Source: Maritimibacter sp. REDSEA-S28_B5
GTDB taxonomy: Bacteria > Pseudomonadota > Alphaproteobacteria > Rhodobacterales > Rhodobacteraceae
Direction: 5' to 3'
NCBI GenBank assembly: GCA_001626765.1
Contig: LUOO01000045.1
Span: 1 to 64,000, forward strand
DNA: 64,000 nucleotides
This document shows, piece by piece, positions 16,309-24,627 of this stretch. Made by a program: the position numbers and the translations under genes. Each line of letters opens with the position of its first letter. Positions within the stretch are counted from its first letter, which is position 1. The notes below the pieces were generated by a model. It saw only the letters and a program-made list of their open reading frames with translations. It was not told the DNA's origin and did no database searches.

Positions 16309-17046
16309 ATGGCTGAGTATCAAACTGCCCGCGCAGGTGTAGGCACCCGCGCCGGACAGATCGACGAGGGGCTTCGCGCCCATATGAACAAGGTCTACGG
16401 GACCATGTCCGTGGGCCTTTTGGTGACGGCAGCGGTGGCCTGGGCCTTTGGCTCGTCGCCGGCCCTGCTCTCCATCCTGCGTGATCCGGTGACGCTGTCG
16501 CCGAACATCTTCGGCTGGATCGTCATGTTCCTGCCGCTGGTGATGGTGTTCGCTTTCGGCGCGGCGATCAATCGCCTCTCCGCCGCCGGTGCGCAGCTTT
16601 ACTTCTACGTCTACGCCGCCGTGATGGGCCTGTCGCTGTCGTGGATCTTCGTGGCCTTCACCGGCTTCTCGATCGCGCAGACTTTCCTCATTACCGCGAT
16701 CGCCTTTGCGGGCCTGTCGCTCTGGGGCTACACCACGAAAAAGGACATCTCCGGCTGGGGGTCGTTCCTGATCATGGGCCTTATCGGCCTGATCGTGGCG
16801 TCGATCGTGAACATCTTCCTTGGCTCGCCCGCGATCCACTTCGCGATCTCGGCCATCGGTGTTCTGATCTTCGCGGGCCTCACCGCCTATGACACACAGA
16901 AGCTCAAGAACGAATACCTCGCCCACGCCCATGCGATGGACGCGGAATGGCTGGCCAAATCGGCCATCATCGGGGCGCTCAACCTGTATCTGGACTTCGT
17001 GAACCTGTTCATGTTCCTGCTGCAGTTCCTGGGCAACCGCGAGTAA
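16309..17046 (+). CDS. Bax inhibitor-1/YccA family membrane protein
   Basis: A 245-aa integral membrane protein with about seven hydrophobic segments from residue 38 onward and the family signature FAGLTAYDTQKLKNEY near 187-202, containing the pH-sensing Asp. The C-terminus ends in a short loop LQFLGNRE. Bacterial members (YccA, YbhL, BsYetJ) modulate FtsH or act as calcium leak channels. GGAGG at 16300-16304 precedes the ATG. A strong intrinsic terminator follows, so the gene is monocistronic. Confidence 0.9.
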   Translation: MAEYQTARAGVGTRAGQIDEGLRAHMNKVYGTMSVGLLVTAAVAWAFGSSPALLSILRDPVTLSPNIFGWIVMFLPLVMVFAFGAAINRLSAAGAQLYFYVYAAVMGLSLSWIFVAFTGFSIAQTFLITAIAFAGLSLWGYTTKKDISGWGSFLIMGLIGLIVASIVNIFLGSPAIHFAISAIGVLIFAGLTAYDTQKLKNEYLAHAHAMDAEWLAKSAIIGALNLYLDFVNLFMFLLQFLGNRE

Positions 17047-17085
17047 CCGCGCACAGCACATCCGGGCGGCATTGTCGCCCAAACG

Positions 17086-17117
17086 GGGCCGGTCGGAAAC
17101 GACCGGCCCTTTCGTTT
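17086..17117 (+). terminator. Intrinsic terminator after the Bax inhibitor-1 gene
   Basis: GGGCCGGTCG (17086-17095), a GAAA tetraloop and CGACCGGCCC (17100-17109) form a perfect 10-bp stem, followed by TTTCGTTTT. Confidence 0.85.
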
Positions 17118-17222
17118 TGACCTTGGAAATTTTGGCAAGAAACCTTCCGCACGGGGTCGCATTTCAGACGTAATCGAGGGCCATTCCGGGGTGGGGGCAC
17201 AATGGTAAATGAGGAAGCAACC

Positions 17223-17342
17223 ATGACGACCATCACACTCGTCGGCACCGGGGCGTTCTTCTGCGGCGTCGCCCTGCTCTATCTCGTGATGCAACGCACG
17301 CGGAAACGGCGCCTCGACGCGCTTGAGGGCGGCGAGATCTGA
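17223..17342 (+). CDS. 39-aa single-span membrane protein
   Basis: ATG at 17223 follows GAGGAAG with good spacing and opens a 39-codon frame: MTTITLVGTGAFFCGVALL as a hydrophobic span (about residues 4-22), then a strongly basic segment QRTRKRRLDA and an acidic tail. The arrangement (N-out, positive cytoplasmic tail) is typical of small bacterial membrane proteins. It sits between two strong intrinsic terminators, as an independent transcription unit. No family is recognised. Confidence 0.6.
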   Translation: MTTITLVGTGAFFCGVALLYLVMQRTRKRRLDALEGGEI

Positions 17343-17363
17343 GATCCGCCACCCAGAGGGGGA

Positions 17364-17399
17364 ACGGGCCGTCTGTGGAAAGCAGGCGGCCCGTTTTTT
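17364..17399 (+). terminator. Intrinsic terminator after the 39-aa gene
   Basis: ACGGGCCGTCTG (17364-17375) pairs with CAGGCGGCCCGT (17383-17394), with one G-T pair, and is followed by six T. It begins 21 bp after the stop codon. Confidence 0.8.
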
Positions 17400-17428
17400 G
17401 TTGCGGTGTTCTGAACGGCCGTACGCCC

Positions 17429-17977
17429 CTACAACATCAGGCGCATCTGAACTGCAGGGAACCGCAGCCCCGGCGCCAGCGACAATTCCACGCCGCCGAA
17501 GTCCGCAAAACCCTGACGGGCATAGAACCCCCGCGCGGTCAGTGTCGAGAGACAGTTGAGCACGCGGACCCCTTCGCAGCGCGCATGGTCGACCACATGC
17601 GCCACCAGAACCGACCCGATGCCCATGCCCGCCAAACGCGGCTCCACCGCCACGTGGCGCATGTGCCCCCAGTCCACGGGCGCGGCCCCTCCGGTCGGAC
17701 CGAGCCATGTCCAGCCGCCCGCCGCGATGATTTCGCCATTGCCCGCCTCGGCCACGTGGTAGCCGGTGCCCGCCAGCAGCGCGGGCTGCGCCACGCCGAT
17801 GGTCGGCAGGGCGGCGGCGAGGACGTTGGGGTGGTAATCCGGGGCAAGGAGCGTGCCGTAGCTCTCGGTCAAGAGACGGGTGACCGCCGCCTCGTCCGTG
17901 AGCCGGGCGCGCCGGATCGTAAAGGGAGGGAGCGGGTGCCGGGGGAGCCCGGCGAAAATTTCGGGTTGGTGTATCAT
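17429..17977 (-). CDS. GNAT family N-acetyltransferase
   Basis: A 182-aa acetyl-CoA-dependent acyltransferase. The N-terminal FTIRRARLTDEAAVTRLLTE is the typical beta1-alpha1, and HMRHVAVEPRLAGMGIGSVLV (about 108-128) is motif A with the acetyl-CoA pyrophosphate loop (R/Q-x-x-G-x-G/A). The later LTARGFYARQGFADFG is motif B. Substrate cannot be inferred. It is convergent with the 39-aa gene and its terminator, and follows rpmG on the same strand after a terminator. Confidence 0.85.
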   Translation of the reverse strand: MIHQPEIFAGLPRHPLPPFTIRRARLTDEAAVTRLLTESYGTLLAPDYHPNVLAAALPTIGVAQPALLAGTGYHVAEAGNGEIIAAGGWTWLGPTGGAAPVDWGHMRHVAVEPRLAGMGIGSVLVAHVVDHARCEGVRVLNCLSTLTARGFYARQGFADFGGVELSLAPGLRFPAVQMRLML

Positions 17978-18040
17978 CCTGTCGGTCCTTGGGCTGGGTT
18001 TTTGCCGGGACCGCGCGGGGGGAAATCAGGTCTTCAAATG

Positions 18041-18076
18041 AAAAACCGCGCGGCCCGTGGGGGTCGCGCGGCTTTT
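18041..18076 (-). terminator. Bidirectional-looking terminator after rpmG
   Basis: CCGCGCG (18046-18052) and CGCGCGG (18065-18071) pair around a 12-nt loop; A5 on the left and T5 on the right give U tracts on both strands. On the minus strand it ends the L33 transcript. Confidence 0.7.
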
Positions 18077-18098
18077 TCGGTCTTGTTCCGAAGAAGGC

Positions 18099-18266
18099 TT
18101 ACTTGATCTTGCCTTCTTTGTACTCGACGTGCTTGCGCGCGACCGGGTCGTATTTCTTTACGACCATCTTTTCGGTCATGGTGCGTGCGTTTTTCTTGGT
18201 CACGTAGAAGTGGCCCGTGTCCGCGGTCGAGTTCAGGCGGATTTTGATCGTGGTCGGCTTCGCCAT
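18099..18266 (-). CDS. rpmG: 50S ribosomal protein L33
   Basis: A 55-aa basic ribosomal protein: [20 protein letters not shown] at the start, then [13 protein letters not shown] and [20 protein letters not shown] at the end, matching the bacterial L33 pattern. The zinc-binding Cys residues of the C+ form are absent, so this is the zinc-free C- paralogue usual in alphaproteobacteria. AGGAG lies upstream of the ATG (GATGAGGAGCTGG on the coding strand). Monocistronic. Confidence 0.95.
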   Translation of the reverse strand: MAKPTTIKIRLNSTADTGHFYVTKKNARTMTEKMVVKKYDPVARKHVEYKEGKIK

Positions 18267-18457
18267 GGTTCCAGCTCCTCATCGGGCCTGCGCCCGGTCG
18301 AATTCCTTGAAGCCCGCCTTTTACCGACGCCAGCCCGCGAGTCAACAGGGGAAAGCGCCGGGACGACAAGATTCCGCTGACAGGGGCGCCCACCGCGTGG
18401 GCGAGGCGCAGCCGAGACGGCGCAAAATCTGTGTCCGCGTCAGCGGACGCCATTTGG

Positions 18458-19168
18458 TCAGGGTTTCGGCTTGCCCATCGTGTCGTGGATCTCGGCAACC
18501 TGCGCGTCGGTCAGTTGCAGGCCGGTCGCGAGATTCCTGAGGAACATCTTCTCGGCCTCGGTGTCCACGGTGATCCCCATGAGCGCCGAGGAATAGACCT
18601 GTGCCTTCGCGTTCTCGCCCGCCGAAGTGGCAAGCGCCATGGGATCGACCGGCGCGTTGAGCTGCGCCTCGACAAAGGCCAGTTCCTCGTCGGAAGCATC
18701 GTCGAGCGAATCGAGGATCGTCTTGCGTTCGCTCGCATCGATCTCGCCGTCGGCCTTGGCGGCCATGATCATCGCGCTGATCATGAGCTTGGCGTTTTCC
18801 TCGGTCGCGCGCCCCACGGGGGTTCCCGCCGTCATCGAGGCGAACATGTCGCTCATCTGGCCGGAGCCGGCCTTGGCCGCGCTTGTCATTGCCGCCATGA
18901 GGCTCGCCATCCCTGCCTCGGTCGCCTCCGACATGTCGGCGGCCTGATTGCCCCATTTGCCCATCATGCTCTTCATGGCGTCCGCCCCGCCCGGCACGCC
19001 GAAGCGTTCGGCCATCTGCGCCATCTGGTCGGCGAAGGGCCCCGAGGTCCCCGCGCTGCGCATTTGCGCGCGCACCGCGTCCATGCCGCCCATGTCGCGC
19101 ACTTTCTGAACGCCGCGCGCCGCCGCGAAACCGACGGCCAAGGTGGCCAATGTCCGAACAAAGCTCAT
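18458..19168 (-). CDS. DUF533/TerB-like family protein
   Basis: A 236-aa protein similar to the YebE/DUF533 family, whose C-terminal domain is TerB-like. Residues 1-20 are weakly hydrophobic (MSFVRTLATLAVGFAAARGV). A Met/Ala-rich middle is followed by the TerB-like domain from about 125, with MIMAAKADGEIDASERKTIL, the acidic metal-binding-like pair also seen in TerB. The ATG at 19168 is chosen because it starts the hydrophobic leader. It lies immediately downstream of rnpB on the same strand. Function unknown; the family is linked to envelope stress by association. Confidence 0.8.
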   Translation of the reverse strand: MSFVRTLATLAVGFAAARGVQKVRDMGGMDAVRAQMRSAGTSGPFADQMAQMAERFGVPGGADAMKSMMGKWGNQAADMSEATEAGMASLMAAMTSAAKAGSGQMSDMFASMTAGTPVGRATEENAKLMISAMIMAAKADGEIDASERKTILDSLDDASDEELAFVEAQLNAPVDPMALATSAGENAKAQVYSSALMGITVDTEAEKMFLRNLATGLQLTDAQVAEIHDTMGKPKP

Positions 19169-19257
19169 GATATATCTCCATGCTGGTCTGATCCCAGCCT
19201 GCGCCGGGGCGGGCCTGAAAGCAAGCGAGAGCGGCCAAGGCCGATGGGGCGGGGGAC

Positions 19258-19646
19258 CATGCGCGGATGGCCTGTAAGCCGGATTCTGTTCCCCGGATTG
19301 CTCCGGTTCGACGATCATTCCTCTGGTGACACCGTTGCCGGTGCCCTCTAGCTGCCAACCCGGACCTCCAGACCAAGGCGGTCTTGGGCGCGCGGCCCGC
19401 GAGGTCCCTATTCGGCGTTGCTCCCGGTGGGGCTTGCCATGCCGGTCCTGTTGCCAGTCCCGCGGTGGGCTCTTACCCCACCGTTTCACCCTTACCCCGA
19501 CATGCGGGGCGGTCTGTTCTCTGTGGCGCTTTCCCTTGGGTTTCCCCAGCCGGGCGTTACCCGGCACCGTTGCCTTGTGGAGTCCGGACTTTCCTCGATA
19601 CGTCATCGCTGATTGGACGCACCGCGACCGTCCGGCCATCCGCGCG
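19258..19646 (-). ncRNA. rnpB: RNase P RNA (M1-type catalytic RNA)
   Basis: Read on the minus strand, the RNA contains the universal GAGGAAAGTCCGGACTCC near its 5' end (about 19573-19596) and ends with ACAGAATCCGGCTTACAGGC (3' P4 half, about 19269-19288). P1 is formed by GCGCGGATGGCC (5', about 19634-19645) and GGCCATCCGCGC (19261-19272). About 390 nt is normal for an A-type RNA. It cuts 5' leaders from pre-tRNAs together with the RnpA protein. The 5' end agrees with the promoter 7 bp upstream. Confidence 0.95.
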
Positions 19647-19652
19647 GGATTG

Positions 19653-19681
19653 GAATTAGGCTTGACGGATCACCGGGTCAA
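19653..19681 (-). promoter_or_regulatory. Sigma-70-type promoter of rnpB, overlapping the amidase stop codon
   Basis: On the minus strand TTGACC (76-81 of 19676-19681) and TAATTC (19653-19658) are 17 bp apart, close to consensus. The TAA stop of the upstream amidase gene is the first half of the -10 box. A start 6-7 bp further falls at about 19646, exactly the predicted RNase P RNA 5' end. Confidence 0.75.
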
Positions 19682-20399
19682 CGGGAAAGCGCGCGGCGAG
19701 GTCCAGCGCGATGGCCATGTCGGTCGCGTCGAGCCGCCCCCGCGTCCAAGGGCGGAATCGCTGGCGGAGCGCGCCCAACACGGCCTCGGCTCCCTCGCCC
19801 ACCGGGTAGCCAAAGCGCCCGGCAGCCTCGAGAAACGCGGTCTCGGTGGGGGACCCTTTCCCGTCGGCAAGGATGGGCCACACCCCGTGGCCCGCCCGCG
19901 CGAGCCCACGCCAGTCGAAGCGACGGCCGGGATCGGCCTTGCGCGAGGGCGCGAAATCGGAATGCGCGAGGATACCGTGGTCAGGGACATCCCACCGCGA
20001 CCGAATGTTCGATAAAAGCAAGCTCAACGTGGTCATCAGGGGGTGAGAGAAGGGGACAATGCCGGAGTTGTCCAACTCGATCCCGATCGAGCGCGAGTTC
20101 AGATCGCCCGATCCACCCCACTCCCCTGCCCCCGCGTGCCAGGCGCGCGCCTCTTCGTCGACCAGTTGCCACAGGGTCCCGTCCCGCCCGATGAGGTAGT
20201 GGGCCGAGACCTCGTGCAGTTCCGAGCACAGCCGCTCCAGCGCCGACTCGGCGCTCGCCATGGCCGTGTAGTGCAAAACGATCAGGTTCGGAACGATCCC
20301 GTCCCGGCGGGGCCCGCAATTAGGCGAGGGATGCCAGATCGCCCCCTCTGCGCCCTGCGCGGGAGCGCTACTGGGCCGTGGCCGTCGAGGTCGTGACAT
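19656..20399 (-). CDS. N-acetylmuramoyl-L-alanine amidase (AmpD-type)
   Basis: A 247-aa zinc amidase of the Amidase_2/PGRP fold that cuts the MurNAc-L-Ala bond, likely on recycled anhydro-muropeptides. NLIVLHYTAM (about 39-48) holds the first zinc His, ARAWHAGAGEW a conserved central His, IGIELDNSG the core strand, and ILAHSDFAPSRKADPG the second His and Asp ligands. No signal peptide is seen after the ATG at 20399, pointing to a cytoplasmic recycling role. A C-terminal domain resembling a peptidoglycan-binding helix bundle (about 180-245) follows. It overlaps the 3' end of the upstream frameshifted lipoprotein frame by 32 bp. Confidence 0.85.
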   Translation of the reverse strand: MSRPRRPRPSSAPAQGAEGAIWHPSPNCGPRRDGIVPNLIVLHYTAMASAESALERLCSELHEVSAHYLIGRDGTLWQLVDEEARAWHAGAGEWGGSGDLNSRSIGIELDNSGIVPFSHPLMTTLSLLLSNIRSRWDVPDHGILAHSDFAPSRKADPGRRFDWRGLARAGHGVWPILADGKGSPTETAFLEAAGRFGYPVGEGAEAVLGALRQRFRPWTRGRLDATDMAIALDLAARFPVDPVIRQA

Positions 20400-21115
20400 A
20401 GTCGGGTTGCGCGGGCACCGCGTTGCGGGCGGCGCGGAACGGTGCCGGATCCCAGAAACAGGCGAAACCGTCGCCGTCCGGGTCCATCCCCTTGGGGTCA
20501 CGGTTCGGGCCACCGGCGTCGAGAAACGCCTCCTGCGCGCGGTCCTGCGAGGTGAACTTGCCGCAGTTGCGTTCAAAGCGGGAATTGGCCGCGATGGAGG
20601 AACGGGAATACATCTGCTGGCCTCGACGCCCCGCCGCCCCCTTCGCGCTGGGGCAGCGCGGTGGGCTGGATCACGACGTATTGCGCGCGGTTCTGCGCCA
20701 GACGCGCGGCGTCGCTTTCGATCGACTCGCGCTCGGCCACCGCGTTGAAGTTCTGTTCGTCCGATATCGACGACACCGAGGCCGCCGTCCCCGTTTCGAC
20801 CGCCGCGACCGAAGTACCGACCGTGGCGGGACCCGTCGCCACCGGCGCGGCAAAGGTCGAGGCGGCAGGCATGGCCGATGCGGGTGCAGGCGTCGTCTGG
20901 AATCCCAGCACCTGCCCGGCCTCGGCGGCGATTGCGGCGCCTTCCGACGTCGGCGCACCGCCCGCAGTCGACGACAGCGGCTGCGCGCTCACCGGTGCGG
21001 CGGCGGGCATCACGGACTCGGTGTTCTCGAACACGTTGCTGGGCATGGACGACGCGCAGGCCGACAGGAGGCCGGCCAGAGCAATAGACGATACGGAAGC
21101 TGCCAGACTGCGCAT
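20368..21115 (-). pseudogene. Excalibur-domain lipoprotein, frameshifted
   Basis: Two adjacent minus-strand frames make one recognisable protein. The 5' part (from 21115) has a lipoprotein signal with LLSACASS (lipobox Cys about residue 20) and a long Ala/Pro/Ser linker to YVVIQPTALPQREGGG. The frame then shifts in a G/C-rich run around 20625-20645, and the C-terminal part continues in the other frame as RFERNCGKFTSQDRAQEAFL and DPKGMDPDGDGFACFWDP, the Cys-flanked DxDGDGxAC Excalibur calcium-binding motif. Neither half alone makes sense. Homopolymer-type indel (real or sequencing) is the simplest explanation. Confidence 0.75.
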
Positions 21116-21148
21116 GAGCTTGATCCTAAGGGGAAACGTCCCGGCGCT

Positions 21149-22394
21149 CTACCACCATTTTTCCGGCTTGGAAACAAAACCCGCGGCCTGTTCCAGCGCA
21201 TAGGCGGTATTCAGCAGATCGCCCTCTTCCCAGGGTTTGCCGATGAGTTGCAGTCCGAGCGGCAGTCCCTGCTTGTCGAGCCCGGCAGGCACCGAGATAC
21301 CCGGCAGACCGGCGAGGTTCACGGTCACGGTGAACACGTCCTGAAGATACATCTCGACCGGGTCGGCATCCGCCATGGACCCAAGACCAAAGGCCGCGCC
21401 GGGGGTCGCTGGCGTCAGGATCGCATCCACTCCTTGCGCGAACGCCTCGTCGAAGTCGCGCTTGATCAGCGCGCGCACACGGCGGGCGCGGTTGTAATAG
21501 GCGTCGTAGAAGCCCGCCGACAGCCTCGAGCATCTTGCGCCCGGTCTGCCAGAGCGCCTCGATCTCGTCCGACATGCCGTCCACGCGGTATTCGCGCGGG
21601 ATGCCGATGACCTTGCCGCGAATGTCGCCGGTGAGCATTGCCTCGAAATTCGGGACGGCGAGGTCGGCGGAGGTCGAATCCTTCTCGTCATGGCCCGACA
21701 TGGCTTCGAGCATGATCGCCGCGTCGCGCACGGTCTTGGTCATCGGACCGGCCTGATCGAGCGAAGAGGCAAAGGCGATGATGCCCCAGCGCGAGCAGCG
21801 GCCATAGGTCGGCTTGATGCCCACGGTGCCGGTGAGTGCGGCGGGCTGGCGGATCGAGCCGCCGGTGTCGGTGCCGGTGGCGGCAAGACAAAGGTCGGCG
21901 GCGACGGCACTGGCCGACCCGCCGGATGAACCACCGGGGGTCAGGTTGCGGTCATCGACCTTCCAAGGGTTCACGGCATTGCCATAGGCCGAGGTTTCGT
22001 TCGACGAGCCCATGGCAAATTCGTCCATGTTGAGCTTGCCCAACATGACGGCGCCCGCGTCCGCGAGCTTGCCGGACACGGTTGATTCGTATTCCGGCTT
22101 GAAGCCCTCGAGGATGTTCGATGCCGCCTGCGAGGCGACGCCCTTGGTGCAGAAAAGGTCCTTGATCCCCACCGGGATGCCGCACATCGCGGGCGCATCG
22201 CCCGACTTGATCCGCTCATCCGCAGTGGCGGCACGCTCCAGCGCGATTTCAGGGGTCTTGTGGACAAAGGCGCCCAGCGCATCAGCGCCGTCGATGGCCG
22301 TGAGGCAGGCTTGTGTCAGTTCGACCGATGTCACGTCGCCCTTCTTCAGCGCATCACGGGCTTCGGCAATCGTCAGCTTGTTCAGGTCAGACAT
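21149..22394 (-). pseudogene. gatA: Glu-tRNA(Gln)/Asp-tRNA(Asn) amidotransferase subunit A, internal deletion and frameshift
   Basis: GatA is the amidase subunit of GatCAB, which turns mischarged Glu-tRNA(Gln) into Gln-tRNA(Gln). The 5' part is normal: [15 protein letters not shown], then KDLFCTKG with the catalytic Lys, the [15 protein letters not shown] amidase signature with Ser nucleophile, and GCRSWGI-like core. After RKMLEAVG (about 21530) the frame breaks and the rest, [19 protein letters not shown] to KPEKWW, is in another frame. Homologues carry roughly 60 more residues between these points, so a deletion with frameshift joins them at about 21524. gatC is intact upstream (1-bp overlap). 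No second gatA is in the window. Confidence 0.85.
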
Positions 22395-22681
22395 TATTCC
22401 ACCACCTTCGGCACGGCGAAAAAGCCCTCGCGGGCATCGGGGGCATTCTTCAGGATCTTGTCGGCCTGATCGCCTTCGGTCACCACGTCCGCGCGGCGTT
22501 TGAGCCGCATGGGTGTGACCGAGGTCATCGGCTCGATCCCGTCCACATTCACTTCGTTCAACTGCTCGATGAACCCGAGAATGTTGTTGAACTCTTCGGC
22601 GAGCGCGGGCAGCGCGTCCTCTTCCACCCGGATCCGGGCCAGATGCGCGACCTTGCGCGCGGTGTCCTTGTCGATCGACAT
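22394..22681 (-). CDS. gatC: GatCAB amidotransferase subunit C
   Basis: A 95-aa protein that wraps around GatA and stabilises the amidotransferase. [17 protein letters not shown] is the canonical N-terminus and [15 protein letters not shown] the central belt, with [12 protein letters not shown] at the end. Two consecutive ATGs exist; the second (22681) fits the GGAG spacing and the family start better. Its TAA overlaps the gatA ATG (TAATG), the usual gatCA arrangement. Intact here although gatA is not. Confidence 0.9.
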   Translation of the reverse strand: MSIDKDTARKVAHLARIRVEEDALPALAEEFNNILGFIEQLNEVNVDGIEPMTSVTPMRLKRRADVVTEGDQADKILKNAPDAREGFFAVPKVVE

Positions 22682-22720
22682 CATGGTCTCCGTGATATGC
22701 GGGCCTTGTTCCGGGGCGGT

Positions 22721-23413
22721 TTAGCTTTGTGGGCCGGGCTTCGCAAGCGGCTGGCCAAGCGTCGGGCCTGGTCCGGGGTGGTTGCGCAGGTAGGTGGCGA
22801 TGAGCCAGCCCAGGAGTAGCGCGTTCAGGCAGTGCCACAGGAAATGCGTGCCGATGGGCAACTGGCTGCACATGGGTTCATCGAGCGTGCGCAGGAACAG
22901 CGACATGGCCAGCAACGCGGTCGCCGTCCAGAGATCCCACGCGAGCTTTCCAGACGCCATGACGGCGAAACCGGCAAGCCACAAGAGGATCGGCAGGTAG
23001 CCCGCCGAAGAGCCGAGCCAGGGAAACATCGGCGCGGCCTGCGCCACGAGAGCGGTGAAGGGAAAGAAGCCGAGGGTGATTGCGGCGGCGTAGAGAAGCG
23101 GCTGCTTCATCAGGTCATGCGCGGTGGCGAAGGTGAACACGAGCACGAAGATCAGGATCGGCGCAGTATCGGCGACCCCGGCCCAGCGTGTGGCGAAGGT
23201 GTGAAACAGAAAGGACCCGACCCCGATGGCCGCGAGGATGCCGGTCAGAAGCAGCGCCAGCGGCAGATCGGGGCGATGGCGCACCTGCCGCCACAGAACG
23301 AAGGCCGAGACAAGGAACGCAAGGTTCGTCACCGCGTTGAGGGGTTCGGCCCAGAACCCCGGCCCCATACGTTCGCAATAGGCATCGACGGCAGCAGTCC
23401 AGTCCATGGTCAT
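22721..23413 (-). CDS. Ceramidase-family (CREST) membrane protein
   Basis: A 230-aa protein with about seven transmembrane segments. The motif [21 protein letters not shown] (about 62-82) supplies the Ser, His and Asp of the CREST hydrolase active site, and the C-terminal [15 protein letters not shown] provides the two further His residues. Such bacterial proteins resemble alkaline ceramidases and PAQR-type hydrolases; the natural lipid is unknown. The start at 23413 (MTMDWT) follows GGAAAG; an ATG 6 bp later is possible. Divergent from the UPF0173 gene. Confidence 0.8.
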   Translation of the reverse strand: MTMDWTAAVDAYCERMGPGFWAEPLNAVTNLAFLVSAFVLWRQVRHRPDLPLALLLTGILAAIGVGSFLFHTFATRWAGVADTAPILIFVLVFTFATAHDLMKQPLLYAAAITLGFFPFTALVAQAAPMFPWLGSSAGYLPILLWLAGFAVMASGKLAWDLWTATALLAMSLFLRTLDEPMCSQLPIGTHFLWHCLNALLLGWLIATYLRNHPGPGPTLGQPLAKPGPQS

Positions 23414-23477
23414 GTCTTTCCGGTTGTTGGGGCGTCGGGCGCTGGTAGGCTCGGGATCAAAGCAAAGGAGACGCCCC

Positions 23478-24140
23478 ATGAAAATCATCTGGCTCGGACA
23501 CGCAAGCCTGCGGATCGAACTCGAAGGTCAGGTTCTGCTGATCGACCCCTGGCTCGACGGAAACCCGATGCTGCCCGATGACCGTTACGACGAGGCAACG
23601 AAAGGCGCGACCCATGTGCTCATCACCCATGGTCACGGCGATCATGCCTCCTCGGGGGCGGAGTTGTGCAAGACGCTCGGTGTGCCGGCGGTCGGGATCT
23701 TCGACCTCATGGGCTATTGGGAGGAAAAGCACGGGATCGACGTGGTCGGCTTTAACAAGGGCGGCACGGTGGATCTGGGCGGCGTGAAGGTGACGATGGT
23801 CAACGCCACCCATAGCTCGTCCTTCTCGGGTGAGGATGGCCCGGTCTATGCCGGACACGAGAGCGGGTACATGATCGAGGGCGAGGGCCATGTGATCTAT
23901 GTCTCGGGCGACACCGACATCATGGCCGACATGGAGTGGATGGGCGATCTGCACAAACCCGACATCGGGATCCTCTGCGCCGGCGGGCATTTCACCATGG
24001 ACATGAAACGCGCGGCCTATGCGGCCAAGCGCTATTTCGATTTCAGGACCGTGATCCCCTATCACTACAAGACCTTCGGGGCGCTCGAGCAATCGGCAGA
24101 GGCGCTGGCGGCTGGCCTGCCCGGGCGAAGAAACCCTTGA
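23478..24140 (+). CDS. UPF0173 metallo-beta-lactamase-fold hydrolase, C-terminally short
   Basis: A 220-aa zinc hydrolase of the YtkL/UPF0173 type. ITHGHGDHAS (about 53-62) is the HxHxDH metal motif; GHESGYMIEG, YVSGDTDIMADM and YHYKTFGAL hold the remaining ligands. It opens MKIIWLGHASLRIE, a perfect start, with GGAG upstream. Family members normally end with about 10-15 further residues after the GLPG turn (a final strand). Here GLPG is followed by RRNP and a stop inside the antisense of tadA, so the 3' end appears deleted. Physiological substrate unknown. Confidence 0.85.
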   Translation: MKIIWLGHASLRIELEGQVLLIDPWLDGNPMLPDDRYDEATKGATHVLITHGHGDHASSGAELCKTLGVPAVGIFDLMGYWEEKHGIDVVGFNKGGTVDLGGVKVTMVNATHSSSFSGEDGPVYAGHESGYMIEGEGHVIYVSGDTDIMADMEWMGDLHKPDIGILCAGGHFTMDMKRAAYAAKRYFDFRTVIPYHYKTFGALEQSAEALAAGLPGRRNP

Positions 24141-24564
24141 GGAGCGTTTCGGCCTCGGTGGCGGCGATGCCGTCGTAGACCTCGGGCGCGTGGTGGCATT
24201 GCGGGTGGCTGAAGACCCGCGCGCCATGGGCGGTGCCGCCGGATTTCGGATCGGAGGCGCCGTAGTAGAGCCTCCGTATTCGGGCGAAGGAGATGACGGC
24301 GGCGCACATCGGGCAAGGTTCGAGCGTGACGTAGAGGTCGTGGTCGGCAAGGCGTTCGGATCCGCTTGCCGCGCAGGCGGCGCGGATGACCAGGGTTTCG
24401 GCATGGGCGGTCGGGTCGCTAAGTTCCCGCGTGCGGTTGCCGGCGCGGGCGACAATGTCGCCTGAAGGGCCGACGAGCACCGCGCCCACGGGCACTTCGC
24501 CGCGCGTGGCGGCAGCGCGGGCTTCAGCCAAGGCTACGTCCATATGTGAGCGGAAGGCGGTCAT
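24043..24564 (-). CDS. tadA: tRNA-specific adenosine deaminase-type (TadA) with aberrant tail
   Basis: TadA deaminates A34 of tRNA(Arg) to inosine. The 173-aa frame has the deaminase signatures: AHAETLVIRAA (zinc His and catalytic Glu, about 53-63) and LEPCPMCAAVISFARI (two zinc Cys, about 83-98), and GVRVF-type HGARVFSHPQC. The last 20 or so residues, after LLKGFFARA, are antisense to the UPF0173 coding sequence and not TadA-like, so the natural stop has probably been removed. The 98-bp convergent overlap supports loss of the intergenic spacer. The active site is complete and the enzyme may still work. Confidence 0.85.
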   Translation of the reverse strand: MTAFRSHMDVALAEARAAATRGEVPVGAVLVGPSGDIVARAGNRTRELSDPTAHAETLVIRAACAASGSERLADHDLYVTLEPCPMCAAVISFARIRRLYYGASDPKSGGTAHGARVFSHPQCHHAPEVYDGIAATEAETLLKGFFARAGQPPAPLPIARAPRRSCSDRGSRS

Positions 24565-24627
24565 GTCCCCATGTGACCCGGTTTTGATTGCTGGACAAGT
24601 GTAAGGCCGGGGCCTATCCGGGAAAGC

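Noticed and set aside
21126..22871. A minus-strand reading frame longer than gatA, including upstream sequence
   Set aside because: It is only the gatA frame extended upstream and past the frameshift; the extra residues are not protein-like.
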